Positions 1 to 9,197 of a stretch of 43,849 bases of DNA are shown piece by piece (the stretch's first letter is position 1; each line of letters opens with the position of its first letter). The notes beneath the pieces were generated by a model. It made no database searches and was not told the origin of the DNA. It saw only the letters and a program-made list of their open reading frames with translations. The DNA is from PALSA-1006 sp036171275. GTDB taxonomy: Bacteria; Pseudomonadota; Gammaproteobacteria; Burkholderiales; Gallionellaceae. The stretch is taken from contig JAVHQT010000043.1 in the NCBI GenBank assembly GCA_036171275.1, forward strand, positions 1 to 43,849. Reading direction: 5' to 3'. Position numbers and translations under genes: made by a program.

Positions 1-5
1 TTGAG

Positions 6-61
6 CTATTCATCTACCGATTATCTCATTACCCACTACAAATCACATAGAGCCCAAAAAT
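6..61 (-). mobile_element. Probable insertion-sequence end at left edge of contig
   Basis: Positions 6-61 are the reverse complement of 43794-43849: 49 bases are identical (6-54 against 43801-43849), followed by one mismatch and six more matches. Read outward, the shared block begins GGCTCTATGTGATTTG. On the left it cuts into the dapB-like reading frame just after the family-conserved HHEVIFG segment, so a mobile element most likely inserted there and the assembly stopped inside it. No transposase is visible, so the family cannot be assigned. The GGCTCT start is reminiscent of some ISL3-type ends, but that is only an impression. Confidence 0.6.
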
Positions 62-640
62 CACTTCATGGTGCCCCACGATTCCGCCTAGTCGCAATGA
101 AGTAATACGCTCACCGCCCACTTCAAGTGTTTCAGCGATTTTGCGTGCGGTACCGGAAACTTCCGGCTTGTCTTTAAAGTGCTGCTCAAGAATTTCGACA
201 TCGGCAAAGGGCGCAATCTTACGCAGCAACTTGGCGGCGACTATCAAAAAATTAATGCCCAGCGTGATATTGGGCGAGCACAGCACGCGGGTATTGTGTC
301 CCAGACTGAGTGCATAGTTTAATTCCTCGTCCGAATACGCGGAAATGGCACTGACCAAAATAATACCGCGCTGGCGCACCTCTTAACCGTAGGCATGGAT
401 ACTTGCAGTAGATGAAAAATCCACCAGTGCATCGACTGGAAGCCGCTCAAATAGTTCTGGAAAGTTTTGCTGATCGAGGCCGATTACGGGTGTTCGATCG
501 GAATGTCTGGCGGGTTTGCCAGTACTTGTGCGGCAGGCAATCCAGCACAGCTCAAAACGCGGATCAGTGCTTAAAATATTGGCCACTGCGCTGCCGGCTT
601 TGCCATAGCCGACCAAGCCGACACGAATTTTATTTTGCAT
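55..640 (-). pseudogene. dapB: dapB-like 4-hydroxy-tetrahydrodipicolinate reductase, nonsense-mutated and truncated
   Basis: Read on the minus strand from ATG 640 (SD GGAG 8 nt upstream), the frame gives MQNKIRVGLVGYGKAG, a Rossmann nucleotide-binding start, then DALVDFSS and IHAYG. A TAA stop follows at 385-383. The same frame then continues without a shift: EVRQRGIILVSAISAY, CSPNITLGIN, DVEILEQHF and SGTARKIAE. These match the C-terminal catalytic domain of DapB, the NAD(P)H-dependent reductase of lysine and diaminopimelate synthesis, although the family's His-His motif is changed (QHFKDK). The frame runs into the repeat at 54, so the C-terminus is lost. The gene therefore carries two separate lesions. 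DapB is normally essential, so another copy elsewhere, a DapB-like paralogue or a sequencing error at the TAA must be considered. Confidence 0.75.
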
Positions 641-752
641 GATGTTCTCCTTGTTTGCATTAACCATAGCCGCGTAAACGCCACTCGGGAGTGACCGATT
701 GTAACATCCGAAAAATTGAATGCTGTAAAAATGGCACACAAAAAAGCCCATG

Positions 753-758
753 TATAAT
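753..758 (+). promoter_or_regulatory. Candidate -10 element (TATAAT) for the antiporter gene
   Basis: A perfect TATAAT lies 28 nt upstream of the antiporter ATG and is preceded directly by TG. No convincing -35 box is present at 17 nt. It sits in the 145 bp region between this gene and the divergent dapB-like gene. Confidence 0.4.
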
Positions 759-785
759 CAGTCGGTTTAATTTTGAGGAGTCGGC

Positions 786-2021
786 ATGTCCACAACCATT
801 CTTGTAATCGGCTTAATGGTATTTTTCGCGCACTTTTTGTCATTGCAATTTCGCAAAACCAACATTCCGGATGTACTGGTATTAATGTTGCTCGGAATTC
901 TGATTGGCCCAATGTTAAACATTGTCACGCCGGATGATTTTGGCAAAGTAGGGTCGCTTATCGCCACGATTGCGCTGGTCGTGATTCTGTTTGAAAGTGG
1001 CACTTCTCTAAACTTGAATGTGTTGGGAAAGTCACTGGCAACTACTGGGGTGCTGAGCATTACATGCTTTCTGCTTACCACTGTTATTGTGGGTTTGATT
1101 GGTTTTAGCGCGCTTGATTTAGGCGTGCTCCCGTCAATTCTATTGGGGGTAACGCTGGGCGGCACATCGTCGGCAGTGGTGATCCCCATGGTCAATGCGC
1201 TTCGATTATCCGAAAAGCCCGCCACAGTTCTAGTGCTGGAATCGGCGCTGACCGACGTGCTGTGTATCGTGGGTGTATTTGCGCTTTTGCAGATTTACAC
1301 TCAGGGGGGCGTTGAGCCGGGCAGGCTCATTGGCGGGGTTATGGCCGCGTTAATTTTTGCGTCGGTCATCGGCGTACTGGGCGGTATCGGTTGGTTATTG
1401 GTGCTGGGTAAAGTGCGCGATTTTCCCAATACGATTTCTTCCACCTTGGCGTATGTTTTCATTGTGTATGGCGCGACTGAGTTCCTGGGTTTTTCCGGTG
1501 CGATTGCCGCACTGGCACTGGGCATTACACTGACCAATTTTGAAAAATTCGGCTTGCACCATATTCAAAGCATTGATCGAAATTTAGTCCCTTTGAACGA
1601 TATGGATCTGGGGTTTTATCGCGAAGCCGTATTTTTGCTTAAGACCTACTTCTTTGTTTATTTGGGGATTTCTATTCATTTCGGCGCTGCGAATCTGGCA
1701 CTGGTGGCACTGGTGATGGTGCTGCTTATTTACGCGATGCGCCTTGTTCTTACGCGTCCCATCTTTCGCGCGGAAGCCTATACCCTGCGCGATGCCGCCA
1801 TTACTTCCATGATGGCGCCCAAAGGTTTGGCGGCAGCCGTATTGGCCGCGTTACCGATGCAATATGGGGTAGTTGGTGGCGAGGTCATTCGCGATACGAC
1901 CTACATGGTCGTGTTGATTAGCATTAGTCTGACCGCTTTATTAGTTATGCTGTATCCGTTAGCTGAGATGCAAAAGTGGTATAGCCGTGTGCTAGGCAAG
2001 CCCACTTTTCCCAAAGATTAA
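786..2021 (+). CDS. CPA1-family cation/proton antiporter (NhaP/KefB-like membrane domain)
   Basis: The 411-residue product is very hydrophobic, with about 11-13 predicted transmembrane helices, and no TrkA-N or TrkA-C nucleotide-binding tail. Motifs fitting the Na+/H+ exchanger fold include IPDVLVLMLLGILIGP near residue 27, LFESGTSLNL near residue 68, GGTSSAVVIP near 125 and the charged ESALTDVLC segment near 150, the usual site of ion-binding acidic residues in CPA antiporters. It probably exchanges Na+ or K+ for H+ across the inner membrane; ion specificity cannot be read from the sequence. A GAGGAG ribosome-binding site ends 5 nt before ATG 786. It is transcribed divergently from the broken dapB-like gene and stands alone. 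Confidence 0.85.
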   Translation: MSTTILVIGLMVFFAHFLSLQFRKTNIPDVLVLMLLGILIGPMLNIVTPDDFGKVGSLIATIALVVILFESGTSLNLNVLGKSLATTGVLSITCFLLTTVIVGLIGFSALDLGVLPSILLGVTLGGTSSAVVIPMVNALRLSEKPATVLVLESALTDVLCIVGVFALLQIYTQGGVEPGRLIGGVMAALIFASVIGVLGGIGWLLVLGKVRDFPNTISSTLAYVFIVYGATEFLGFSGAIAALALGITLTNFEKFGLHHIQSIDRNLVPLNDMDLGFYREAVFLLKTYFFVYLGISIHFGAANLALVALVMVLLIYAMRLVLTRPIFRAEAYTLRDAAITSMMAPKGLAAAVLAALPMQYGVVGGEVIRDTTYMVVLISISLTALLVMLYPLAEMQKWYSRVLGKPTFPKD

Positions 2022-2307
2022 GGTTATAACCCTTGGCAGCTTGTTGGATATAAAGGAAGTACTGATTAAACCTAAATACCGCAATTGACCGCGCGATAGA
2101 GGCGGTAAGCAAGCGGGTGTCCAGAATTTTGTGGCAACGTAATTTTTACAATTGACCCATTCTGTCCTCGAATTGAATGATAAACCGACTGCGAGCAGTA
2201 AAGTGGCTCCACCGTCAAGACAATAAAGCATCGAGTTTAAGCGGGCCACCTGTTAAATGCAGCGGAACGACGCCGCCCCGGGTTTGGTTTTTTCCCAGAC
2301 GCATTTC
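2022..2307. other. Intergenic region with a partial dispersed repeat
   Basis: The antiporter and the transglutaminase gene converge on this 286 bp stretch. The palindrome GGTTATAACC follows the antiporter stop directly. A fragment AAGGAAGTACTGATTAAA near 2053-2070 resembles the 5' part of the repeat at 11724-11768. I see no convincing coding sequence or RNA gene here. Confidence 0.4.
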
Positions 2308-5300
2308 CTAGGATTGTCTGACCGAGGGCTCCCGTTCTGCCACTTCACTCGCAATCCCAGCAGCGCCTTCCATCATCGGTTCTGGTGCTCGGCGTAAGTC
2401 TAGCGTGAACGGATAATCGGGATTACGTCCTTCGCGGCGGATGTGCATTTTCCCTGCCGTATGACCGTGGTTCCAAAAGCGTGCCACGCGCCGGGCTTCG
2501 GCTTCGTTGGCATTCACCGGAAAGGTGTCGTAGTTTCGGCCGCCGGGATGGACGACGTGATAGGTGCAGCCACCAATTGAGCGTCCGCTCCAGCTATCGA
2601 CCAAATCAAATACCAGCGGGGCTTGTACGCCGATGGTGGGATGCAAACCTGACGGTGGACACCAAGCGCGATAGCGCACGGCGGCGACAAATTCGCCACG
2701 TGTGCCGGTGGCGGTGAGCGGAAGTGGGCGACCGTTACAGGTGAGAATGTGGCGGTTGTCGTTCATATGGCGCACCTTGACTTGCATTCTTTCCACTGAA
2801 GAATCGACATAGCGCGCCGTGCCGCCGGTACTGACTTCTTCGCCCAATACGTGCCACGGTTCGATGGCTTGGCGCAGTTCAATTTCAATGCCGTGATAAG
2901 CCACGGTGCCAAAACGGGGAAAGCGAAACTCTAAAAAGGGTGCGAACCAGTCGAACTCAAAGGCATAGCCGGCGCGCTGTAAGTCTTGCACCACGTCTCG
3001 CATATCTTGCGCCACAAAATGCGGCAACATGTAGCGGTCGTGAAGTTCGGTGCCCCAACGATTCAGCTTGCCGCTATAAGGGGTTTTCCAAAAGCGCGCC
3101 ACCAGTGTTCGAAGCAGCAACATTTGCAGCAGCGACATTTGTGCGTGCGGCGGCATTTCAAAGCCGCGAAACTCAAGCAAACCTAAGCGTCCAGTGGTGC
3201 TATCCGGTGAATAAAGCTTGTCAATGCAAAATTCGGCGCGGTGCGTATTGCCGGACAAGTCCACCAACAAGTTGCGTAATAAACGGTCAACTAGCCAAGG
3301 TTGCTTGCTTTCTTCACCCGCTTTGAGGTGCTCGCTCATTTGCTGAAAAGCGATTTCCAGCTCGTACAAACTTTCGTGACGCGCTTCATCGACCCGTGGC
3401 GCTTGGCTAGTGGGTCCGATAAACATGCCGGAAAATAAGTAAGACAGCGCAGGATGATGTTGCCAATAGGTAATTAAACTTTGCAACACGTCGGGGCGGC
3501 GTAAGCAAGGGGAATCGGCGGGGGTTGCCGCGCCCAGCGTGATGTGATTGCCGCCGCCCGTGCCGGTATGTCGACCATCGAGCATAAATTTTTCTGTGCC
3601 AAGGCGAGTTTGCCGCGCTTCTTCGTACAAAATTTGGGTGTTTTCCACCAATTGCGCCCACGAGCTTGAAGGATGAATGTTGACTTCGATGACGCCCGGA
3701 TCAGGCGTGATGCGAAACTCTTTTAAACGTGGATCGGCAGGGGGGGTGTAACCCTCTAATTGCATTGAGATTTTTAATTCTTCTGCGGTTGCCTCAATAG
3801 CATTGAGTAGCGCGATAAAATCTTCTAGCAGCGGCACGGGTGGCAAGAAAACGCACAATACACCAGCCCGAACTTCGGCGCATAAGGCGGTGTGGATAAT
3901 TTCACGTGGTTGCGGTGGCGTTTTGCTGTCGTCTAACTTAAGTTTTTTGAGTGGAGTAACGCGCTCGTCTAATGCGGCAGGCGCATCAAAGGGATCGCGT
4001 TGCGCTTCGATTTCTTGGTCTTCCGGTTCAACCCAAGGCAAAGAGGCTAGGGGCAGACGCAAGCCCAGTGGTGAATCGCCGCCAATCAAATATAAACGTT
4101 CGCGGCGCAGCGGCCATGCGCTGGAACAAAAACCGCTGTTGGTGGCTTTCACTAAGGGCAAGGGCTTTATTGGTAAGACGTAACCGACGATTTCGCCTAA
4201 GCCGCGTTCTAGAAGTTTCGCTAATCGGCCGCGTTCATCGCTGCTTTTTAAATCGGCAGCATGAGGGTCAAAATTAGTTGGCCAGCGTAATTCTTCGTTA
4301 ATTGCTTGGGCGACTTCTTCGTAGGCAGGAATGATGTAAGCGCTATCCAGCGCCAGTTTCTGCGTCAGTGAATGCATAAACGCCAAGGCATCTTTGCTGC
4401 TGAGCGTACTGCCTGCGGTTTCTAGTAAGTGGCGGTTTTTCCACAAGGCTTTGCCATCGGTACGCCAGTAACACGCCAGCGCCCAGCGTGGCAGCGGTTC
4501 GCCGGGATACCATTTTCCTTGCCCGATATGCAACAGGGCGCCAGGCGCGAAATGGCTTTGCAAGCGTTGCATCAATTCGCCTGCCAGGGCTAATTTCTCA
4601 TCGGACAAGGCGGTGATATTCCATTCGTCGCCTTCCATATCGTCGATGGAAACAAAGGTCGGTTCGCCGCCCATCGTCAGTCGCACATCCTGTTTTTTTA
4701 GTTCTTCATCGACTTGATAGCCAAGGTCTAAAATGGCTTGCCATTGTGCTTCAGTATAAGGCTGGGTGACGCGTGGGTCTTCGTGAATGCGCGTCACTTC
4801 CATCGCAAAGGCGAACGCGGTTTCACACACGCCGGTTGCGCCGATAACCGGCGCGGCAGACGACGGCAGTGCGGTGCACGCAAGCGGAATATGCCCTTCG
4901 CCGGCTAATAAACCGGAAGTCGGATCGAGTCCAATCCAGCCGGCACCGGGAATGTACACTTCAGTCCAGGCGTGCAAATCGGTGAAGTCCACTTCGGTTC
5001 CCGACGGGCCATCTAGCGCTTTTACGTCGGCTTTGAGTTGAATTAAATAGCCGGAGGCGAAGCGTGCCGCCAGCCCCAAATGCCGCAAAATTTGTACCAG
5101 CAACCAAGCAGAATCACGGCACGAGCCCTTTTTTAAAGTCAGCGTTTGCTCTGGCGTTTGTATGCCTACTTCTAAGCGCACAATGTAACCGACAGTTTCT
5201 TGCACGCGCTGATTGATGCCGACCAACATATCGATTGTTCGTAACTCCTTGTTTAATAACGATTTTTTGCAATCCTCTAGCCAGCTTGTCAACAAAGGAG

Positions 5301-5670
5301 TGGGCGCATCGGTTTCTAAATATGGACTGAGTTCGCGTTTCAGCTCATCGGGATAGGCAAATGGAAAATTTTCGGCGAATTCTTCCATGAAAAAATCGAA
5401 GGGATTGATGACGGTCATCTCCGCCACTAAATCGACGGTAATTTTTAATTCTTTAGCTTTTTCAGGAAAAACCAGTCGCGCCACCCAATTACCAAAAGGA
5501 TCTTGCTGCCAATTTAAAAAATGATCAGCTGGTTCGATGTTAAGCGAGTAACTTAGAATGGGTGTCCGGCTATGCGCGGCAGGGCGCAGGCGGATTTCAT
5601 GCGGCCACAGCTTGACAGGGTGATCAAAGGTGTAAGTGGTTTGGTGATTTAGCGCAACACGGATAGTCAT
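2308..5670 (-). CDS. Transglutaminase-like / DUF2126 (putative amidoligase) fusion protein
   Basis: The 1120-residue protein has three parts. Residues 1-90 match the bacterial transglutaminase N-terminal domain. Residues ~145-260 are a transglutaminase-like core whose catalytic triad is visible as Cys184 (GSCRDSA), His233 (LHAWTEVY) and Asp249 (LDPT). From about residue 330 (RLTMGGEPTFVSIDD) to the end it matches the DUF2126 family, described as a putative amidoligase. It is the last gene of the operon with the ATP-grasp, alpha-E and Anbu genes, 178 bp downstream of Anbu. Established work links these families as a conserved cluster thought to make or break isopeptide-like bonds; substrates are unknown. 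No signal peptide is seen, so it is probably cytoplasmic. The start ATG 5670 has AAAGG 7 nt upstream. Confidence 0.88.
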   Translation of the reverse strand: MTIRVALNHQTTYTFDHPVKLWPHEIRLRPAAHSRTPILSYSLNIEPADHFLNWQQDPFGNWVARLVFPEKAKELKITVDLVAEMTVINPFDFFMEEFAENFPFAYPDELKRELSPYLETDAPTPLLTSWLEDCKKSLLNKELRTIDMLVGINQRVQETVGYIVRLEVGIQTPEQTLTLKKGSCRDSAWLLVQILRHLGLAARFASGYLIQLKADVKALDGPSGTEVDFTDLHAWTEVYIPGAGWIGLDPTSGLLAGEGHIPLACTALPSSAAPVIGATGVCETAFAFAMEVTRIHEDPRVTQPYTEAQWQAILDLGYQVDEELKKQDVRLTMGGEPTFVSIDDMEGDEWNITALSDEKLALAGELMQRLQSHFAPGALLHIGQGKWYPGEPLPRWALACYWRTDGKALWKNRHLLETAGSTLSSKDALAFMHSLTQKLALDSAYIIPAYEEVAQAINEELRWPTNFDPHAADLKSSDERGRLAKLLERGLGEIVGYVLPIKPLPLVKATNSGFCSSAWPLRRERLYLIGGDSPLGLRLPLASLPWVEPEDQEIEAQRDPFDAPAALDERVTPLKKLKLDDSKTPPQPREIIHTALCAEVRAGVLCVFLPPVPLLEDFIALLNAIEATAEELKISMQLEGYTPPADPRLKEFRITPDPGVIEVNIHPSSSWAQLVENTQILYEEARQTRLGTEKFMLDGRHTGTGGGNHITLGAATPADSPCLRRPDVLQSLITYWQHHPALSYLFSGMFIGPTSQAPRVDEARHESLYELEIAFQQMSEHLKAGEESKQPWLVDRLLRNLLVDLSGNTHRAEFCIDKLYSPDSTTGRLGLLEFRGFEMPPHAQMSLLQMLLLRTLVARFWKTPYSGKLNRWGTELHDRYMLPHFVAQDMRDVVQDLQRAGYAFEFDWFAPFLEFRFPRFGTVAYHGIEIELRQAIEPWHVLGEEVSTGGTARYVDSSVERMQVKVRHMNDNRHILTCNGRPLPLTATGTRGEFVAAVRYRAWCPPSGLHPTIGVQAPLVFDLVDSWSGRSIGGCTYHVVHPGGRNYDTFPVNANEAEARRVARFWNHGHTAGKMHIRREGRNPDYPFTLDLRRAPEPMMEGAAGIASEVAEREPSVRQS

Positions 5671-5848
5671 TGAAAGCCTTTCAAAAAATCAAATTACCAG
5701 AAAAGAACACGGATTTTTAACCATAAAACACAACTGCAAAGCGGCCTGCCTTAGGGAGTGTCTGAGTTATTTCGTTGGTCGCAATGGTGGACAATCACTG
5801 CGCCTGATAGCGCTTTCCGTGTTCATTCTTGGCGAATGTTCGGCGTGA

Positions 5849-6574
5849 CTACCACTCAAAATTCGGCAATTCTGCAAAGGCGCGACGCACCCCTTCACCC
5901 CAGCTTTTGCGCAGTCCCTGCATGAAATTATCTTGCTCGATGAAGCGATAAGTGCGACTGGGTTGCAAAGAATCGCGCTGATAACACGCCAGATCAATCG
6001 GCATTCCAACCGATAAATTAGAGCGCATGGTTGAATCAAACGACACTAGCACGCACTTAATGGCATCGTCCATACTGGTTTCTGCGCGAATGACACGGTC
6101 AATAATCGGCTTGCCATACTTGACTTCGCCGATTTGAAAGTAGGGCGTTTCTGGTGTGGCTTCGATAAAATTGCCTTCGGAATACACCAAAAATAAGCGC
6201 TGAATTTCGCCGGAAATTTGACCGCCCACAATAAAATTAGCACTGAAATCAACGTTGTTTTCCAACAAAAAATCGGCATCACGATGGCGAATTTCACGCA
6301 GCGCTTGCCCAATCAGCTCAGCCACTTCATACATCGAATACACGCTCATTAAATTCGGCTCGGTGTTGTGGCGAATAGATTGTTCTAGGTGGTTGAGTGT
6401 TGCTTGCGTAATTGCTAGATTGCCAGAATTGACAATCACTAAAGTTCGATCGCCGGTACGTTCAAAAATTTTCATTTTCCGAAAAGTGGAAATGTTATCG
6501 ACGCCAGCGTTGGTGCGTGAATCAGAGGCAAATACAATGCCAGCATCAATCATGGTTGCTACACAATAAGTCAT
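5849..6574 (-). CDS. Anbu (ancestral beta subunit) proteasome-type protease
   Basis: The 241-residue protein starts MTYCVATMIDAGIVFASDSR. Removing the initiator Met exposes Thr1 as the predicted N-terminal nucleophile. Asp17 (ASDSR) and a lysine in the RKMK segment at about 32-34 complete the usual Ntn-hydrolase charge relay, so the active site looks intact. The length fits Anbu, a self-assembling relative of proteasome beta subunits and HslV. It lies third in the operon, after the circularly permuted ATP-grasp and alpha-E genes, which is the typical Anbu neighbourhood. A CAGGAG ribosome-binding site 6 nt before ATG 6574 supports the start. No dedicated unfoldase ATPase is encoded nearby, which is normal for Anbu. 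The physiological substrate is not known. Confidence 0.9.
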   Translation of the reverse strand: MTYCVATMIDAGIVFASDSRTNAGVDNISTFRKMKIFERTGDRTLVIVNSGNLAITQATLNHLEQSIRHNTEPNLMSVYSMYEVAELIGQALREIRHRDADFLLENNVDFSANFIVGGQISGEIQRLFLVYSEGNFIEATPETPYFQIGEVKYGKPIIDRVIRAETSMDDAIKCVLVSFDSTMRSNLSVGMPIDLACYQRDSLQPSRTYRFIEQDNFMQGLRKSWGEGVRRAFAELPNFEW

Positions 6575-6682
6575 ACTTTTCTCCTGATGTTTTATTTTAG
6601 AACGCGGCTAAAAATCAAATTTTCAGAGGCGTTCTTGAGTTAAATGCGGCGTCAGTCGCGCCGCATCCAACACGATAAACCA

Positions 6683-7630
6683 TCAATCATCAATCGACCA
6701 GAAATAAGTTTTGTTAATCAAGTCGCCTAAGTCGTAAATGCGTTCGAGAAATTCGGATAAATATTCGTGTAGTCCGTATTGAAAAATATCGTCAATGCAG
6801 CCATAACGCAGTTCACCGTGCAGTTGACCCCAGCGTCTAATCAGCTCACCGGAACGTGGTGCATTAATTTCGCTTAAGAGTTGATTGACTTCGTTCATGC
6901 AGGTAATCAACGATCGCGCCATGTCGGGGCGCAAAATGAGTAATTCCGCCACGCGCTTAGGCGTGATTTGACCGCGATAGACTTTGCGATATGATTCAAA
7001 CGCCGATACGGAACGCAGCACCGCACTCCATTGGTAATAATCCGCCGCGCCGCCAATGTCATTCGCACTTGGCAAAAGAATGTGATATTTCACGTCCAAA
7101 ATCCGGGCGGTATTGTCGGCGCGTTCAAAAAACGATCCTAACCGTAAAAAGCGAAAGGCGTCATCGCGCAACATCGTGCCGTAAGTTAAGCCACGCGATA
7201 GATGCGAGCGTTCTTTTACCCAATCGAAAAAGCGCGAAATGCCATCTTCGGCGATGCCTTCGGTGTAAATTCGCCGCATTTCCAGCCAAGTGGCATTTAG
7301 CGCTTCCCACATTTCCGAGGTAATCGAACCGCGCACTGCCCGTGCATTTTCGCGGGCATTAAAAATGCTGTTATAAATACTACCGGGATTTTCTTCGTCG
7401 AGCGCCATAAAGTGCAGAACGTTACTGGAGTTGGGCTCGCCATAACGCGCCTCAAAATCTTCGTGTAAGCCGCTGATAGAAAGCATCGCACGCCATTCTT
7501 GGTGTGGTTCATCCACAGGTTGCTTTAGCAACGACATACGATAAGTGACGTCAATCATGCGGGCGGTATTTTCAGCGCGCTCCATGCTGCGAGCCATCCA
7601 GTACAAATGTTCTGCGGTTGATGAAAGCAT
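6683..7630 (-). CDS. Alpha-E domain protein (DUF403)
   Basis: The product is almost entirely alpha-helical and contains the paired ER motifs that define the family: MARSMERAENTARMID near the N-terminus and LGSFFERADNTARILD in the middle. I chose the internal ATG at 7630, giving MLSSTAEHLYWMARSMERA, because homologues usually begin ML(S/A)RTAENLYW and a GGGAA lies just upstream. The frame stays open to another ATG at 7651, which has no ribosome-binding site. The alpha-E domain has no known catalytic activity. It consistently sits next to circularly permuted ATP-grasp and transglutaminase genes, as here, and is assumed to be a partner subunit. The gap to the Anbu gene is 108 bp and to the ATP-grasp gene ~120 bp. 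Confidence 0.87.
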   Translation of the reverse strand: MLSSTAEHLYWMARSMERAENTARMIDVTYRMSLLKQPVDEPHQEWRAMLSISGLHEDFEARYGEPNSSNVLHFMALDEENPGSIYNSIFNARENARAVRGSITSEMWEALNATWLEMRRIYTEGIAEDGISRFFDWVKERSHLSRGLTYGTMLRDDAFRFLRLGSFFERADNTARILDVKYHILLPSANDIGGAADYYQWSAVLRSVSAFESYRKVYRGQITPKRVAELLILRPDMARSLITCMNEVNQLLSEINAPRSGELIRRWGQLHGELRYGCIDDIFQYGLHEYLSEFLERIYDLGDLINKTYFWSIDD

Positions 7631-7752
7631 AATATTTCCCAATCTAATCATGTAGATACAAAAAATCTCTTGTTTTATGGTGCTGATTTATGCCGGTCTT
7701 AAGGTGTCTTTCGACTGGCCCTGGACGAACGGTTGATTGAATCCGTACTTCG

Positions 7753-9165
7753 TTAGTTTTCTAATACCCAGGTATCTTTTGTGCCACCACCTTGTGACGA
7801 ATTGACTACCAATGAACCTTCTTTCAACGCCACACGCGTCAAGCCGCCTGGCACCATGGTGATTTCTTTGCCGGACAAAATATAAGGGCGCAAGTCGATA
7901 TGGCGTGGGGCAATGCCGTTTTCTACAAAAGTCGGGCAACTTGAAAGCGACAGCGTGGGCTGAGCGATATAGCCGCTGGGTTCAGCGATAATTTTGTCGC
8001 GGAAGTCGCTGATTTCAGCTTTGCTCGACGTTGGACCGACTAACATTCCATAGCCGCCGGAACCATGTACTTCCTTCACCACCAACTCGGGTAAATGCGC
8101 CAGTACGTAGCTTAAGTCGTCTGGTTTGCTGAGTTCCCAAGTGGGTACATTGGATAAAATGGGTTCTTCGCCACAATAAAAACGAATCATTTCAGGCACA
8201 TGCACGTAAATCGCCTTGTCGTCCGCAATGCCCGTCCCAACCGCATTCGCCAGTGTGACATTCCCCGCACGGTAAGCTGAAAATAACCCTGGCACGCCGA
8301 GCATGGAATCTTTGCGGAACGCACGCGGGTCAAGATAATCATCGTCGATGCGTCGATAAATGACATCCACGCGCAACGGCCCTTGCGTGGTGCGCATATA
8401 TACGGTCTCGTCGCGCACAAACAAATCGTTGCCATCGACCAATTCCACGCCCATTTGCTGTGCTAAAAACGCATGTTCAAAATACGCACTGTTGTATTGC
8501 CCCGGTGTCAGCACCACCACGTTGGGATTGACCACGCCTTGAGGCGCCACGGAGCGCAAACTATTTAGCAATAAATCCGGATAGTGTTCCACCGGCGCAA
8601 TGGCTTGCCGTTTAAACAAATCAGGGAACAGGCGCATCATCATTTTGCGGTCTTCCAACATATAGGAAACACCGGATGGCGTACGCAAATTGTCTTCTAA
8701 AACATAGTATTCGCCTTGCCCCGCACGCACTAAATCGACGCCAGAAATATGTGAATAAATCCGTTCCGGTACATCCACGCCGACCATTTCACGTCGATAT
8801 TGCGAGTTATGCAGAATCTTGTCAGCGGGAATTCGCCCCGCTTTGATGATTTCTTGCTCATGATAAATATCGTGCAAAAACGCATTCAGCGCTTTCACGC
8901 GTTGCCGTAAACCGGTTGCCATTTGCTGCCATTCTTGCGCGGCAATAATGCGCGGAATAATATCGAACGGAATGAGCCGCTCTTTGCCGGCATCTTCGCC
9001 ATACACGGCAAAGGTAATGCCAACGCGGTGAAAGGCAATGTCCGCTTCCGAGCGTTTACGTTCGATCACGTCGGGCGGGGTGGCTTGCAACCAGTCGTTG
9101 TAACTGCGATAACTATCACGCACTGCGCCACTGGCAGTATTCATTTCGTTGTAAGTTTGAGTCAT
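7753..9165 (-). CDS. Circularly permuted ATP-grasp type 2 protein (DUF404/DUF407)
   Basis: This 470-residue protein matches the circularly permuted ATP-grasp family across its length. Recognisable segments are FDIIPRIIAAQEWQ near residue 67, LNAFLHDIYHEQEI near 92, EDNLRTPSGVSYMLEDRK near 157, the IDDDYLDP block near 277, VKEVHGSGGYGML near 362 and the C-terminal SSQGGGTKDTWVLE. ATP-grasp enzymes ligate a carboxylate to an amine through an acyl-phosphate, so it is a candidate peptide or amide ligase of unknown substrate. It is the first gene of the alpha-E/Anbu/transglutaminase operon. The start at 9165 is supported by GGAG 6 nt upstream. A sigma-54 promoter lies at 9198-9215 and an NtrC-like dyad at 9266-9282. 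Confidence 0.9.
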   Translation of the reverse strand: MTQTYNEMNTASGAVRDSYRSYNDWLQATPPDVIERKRSEADIAFHRVGITFAVYGEDAGKERLIPFDIIPRIIAAQEWQQMATGLRQRVKALNAFLHDIYHEQEIIKAGRIPADKILHNSQYRREMVGVDVPERIYSHISGVDLVRAGQGEYYVLEDNLRTPSGVSYMLEDRKMMMRLFPDLFKRQAIAPVEHYPDLLLNSLRSVAPQGVVNPNVVVLTPGQYNSAYFEHAFLAQQMGVELVDGNDLFVRDETVYMRTTQGPLRVDVIYRRIDDDYLDPRAFRKDSMLGVPGLFSAYRAGNVTLANAVGTGIADDKAIYVHVPEMIRFYCGEEPILSNVPTWELSKPDDLSYVLAHLPELVVKEVHGSGGYGMLVGPTSSKAEISDFRDKIIAEPSGYIAQPTLSLSSCPTFVENGIAPRHIDLRPYILSGKEITMVPGGLTRVALKEGSLVVNSSQGGGTKDTWVLEN

Positions 9166-9197
9166 GCAATTCTCCAGAAATTATTTTTAATAGCTAC

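Noticed and set aside
767..1225. 152-codon minus-strand frame inside the antiporter gene
   Set aside because: This is the mirror of a strongly hydrophobic coding region and shows no independent protein features.
2481..5041. Plus-strand frames (up to 128 codons) opposite the transglutaminase gene
   Set aside because: They have biased composition and no domain content, and sit within a continuous 1120-codon gene.
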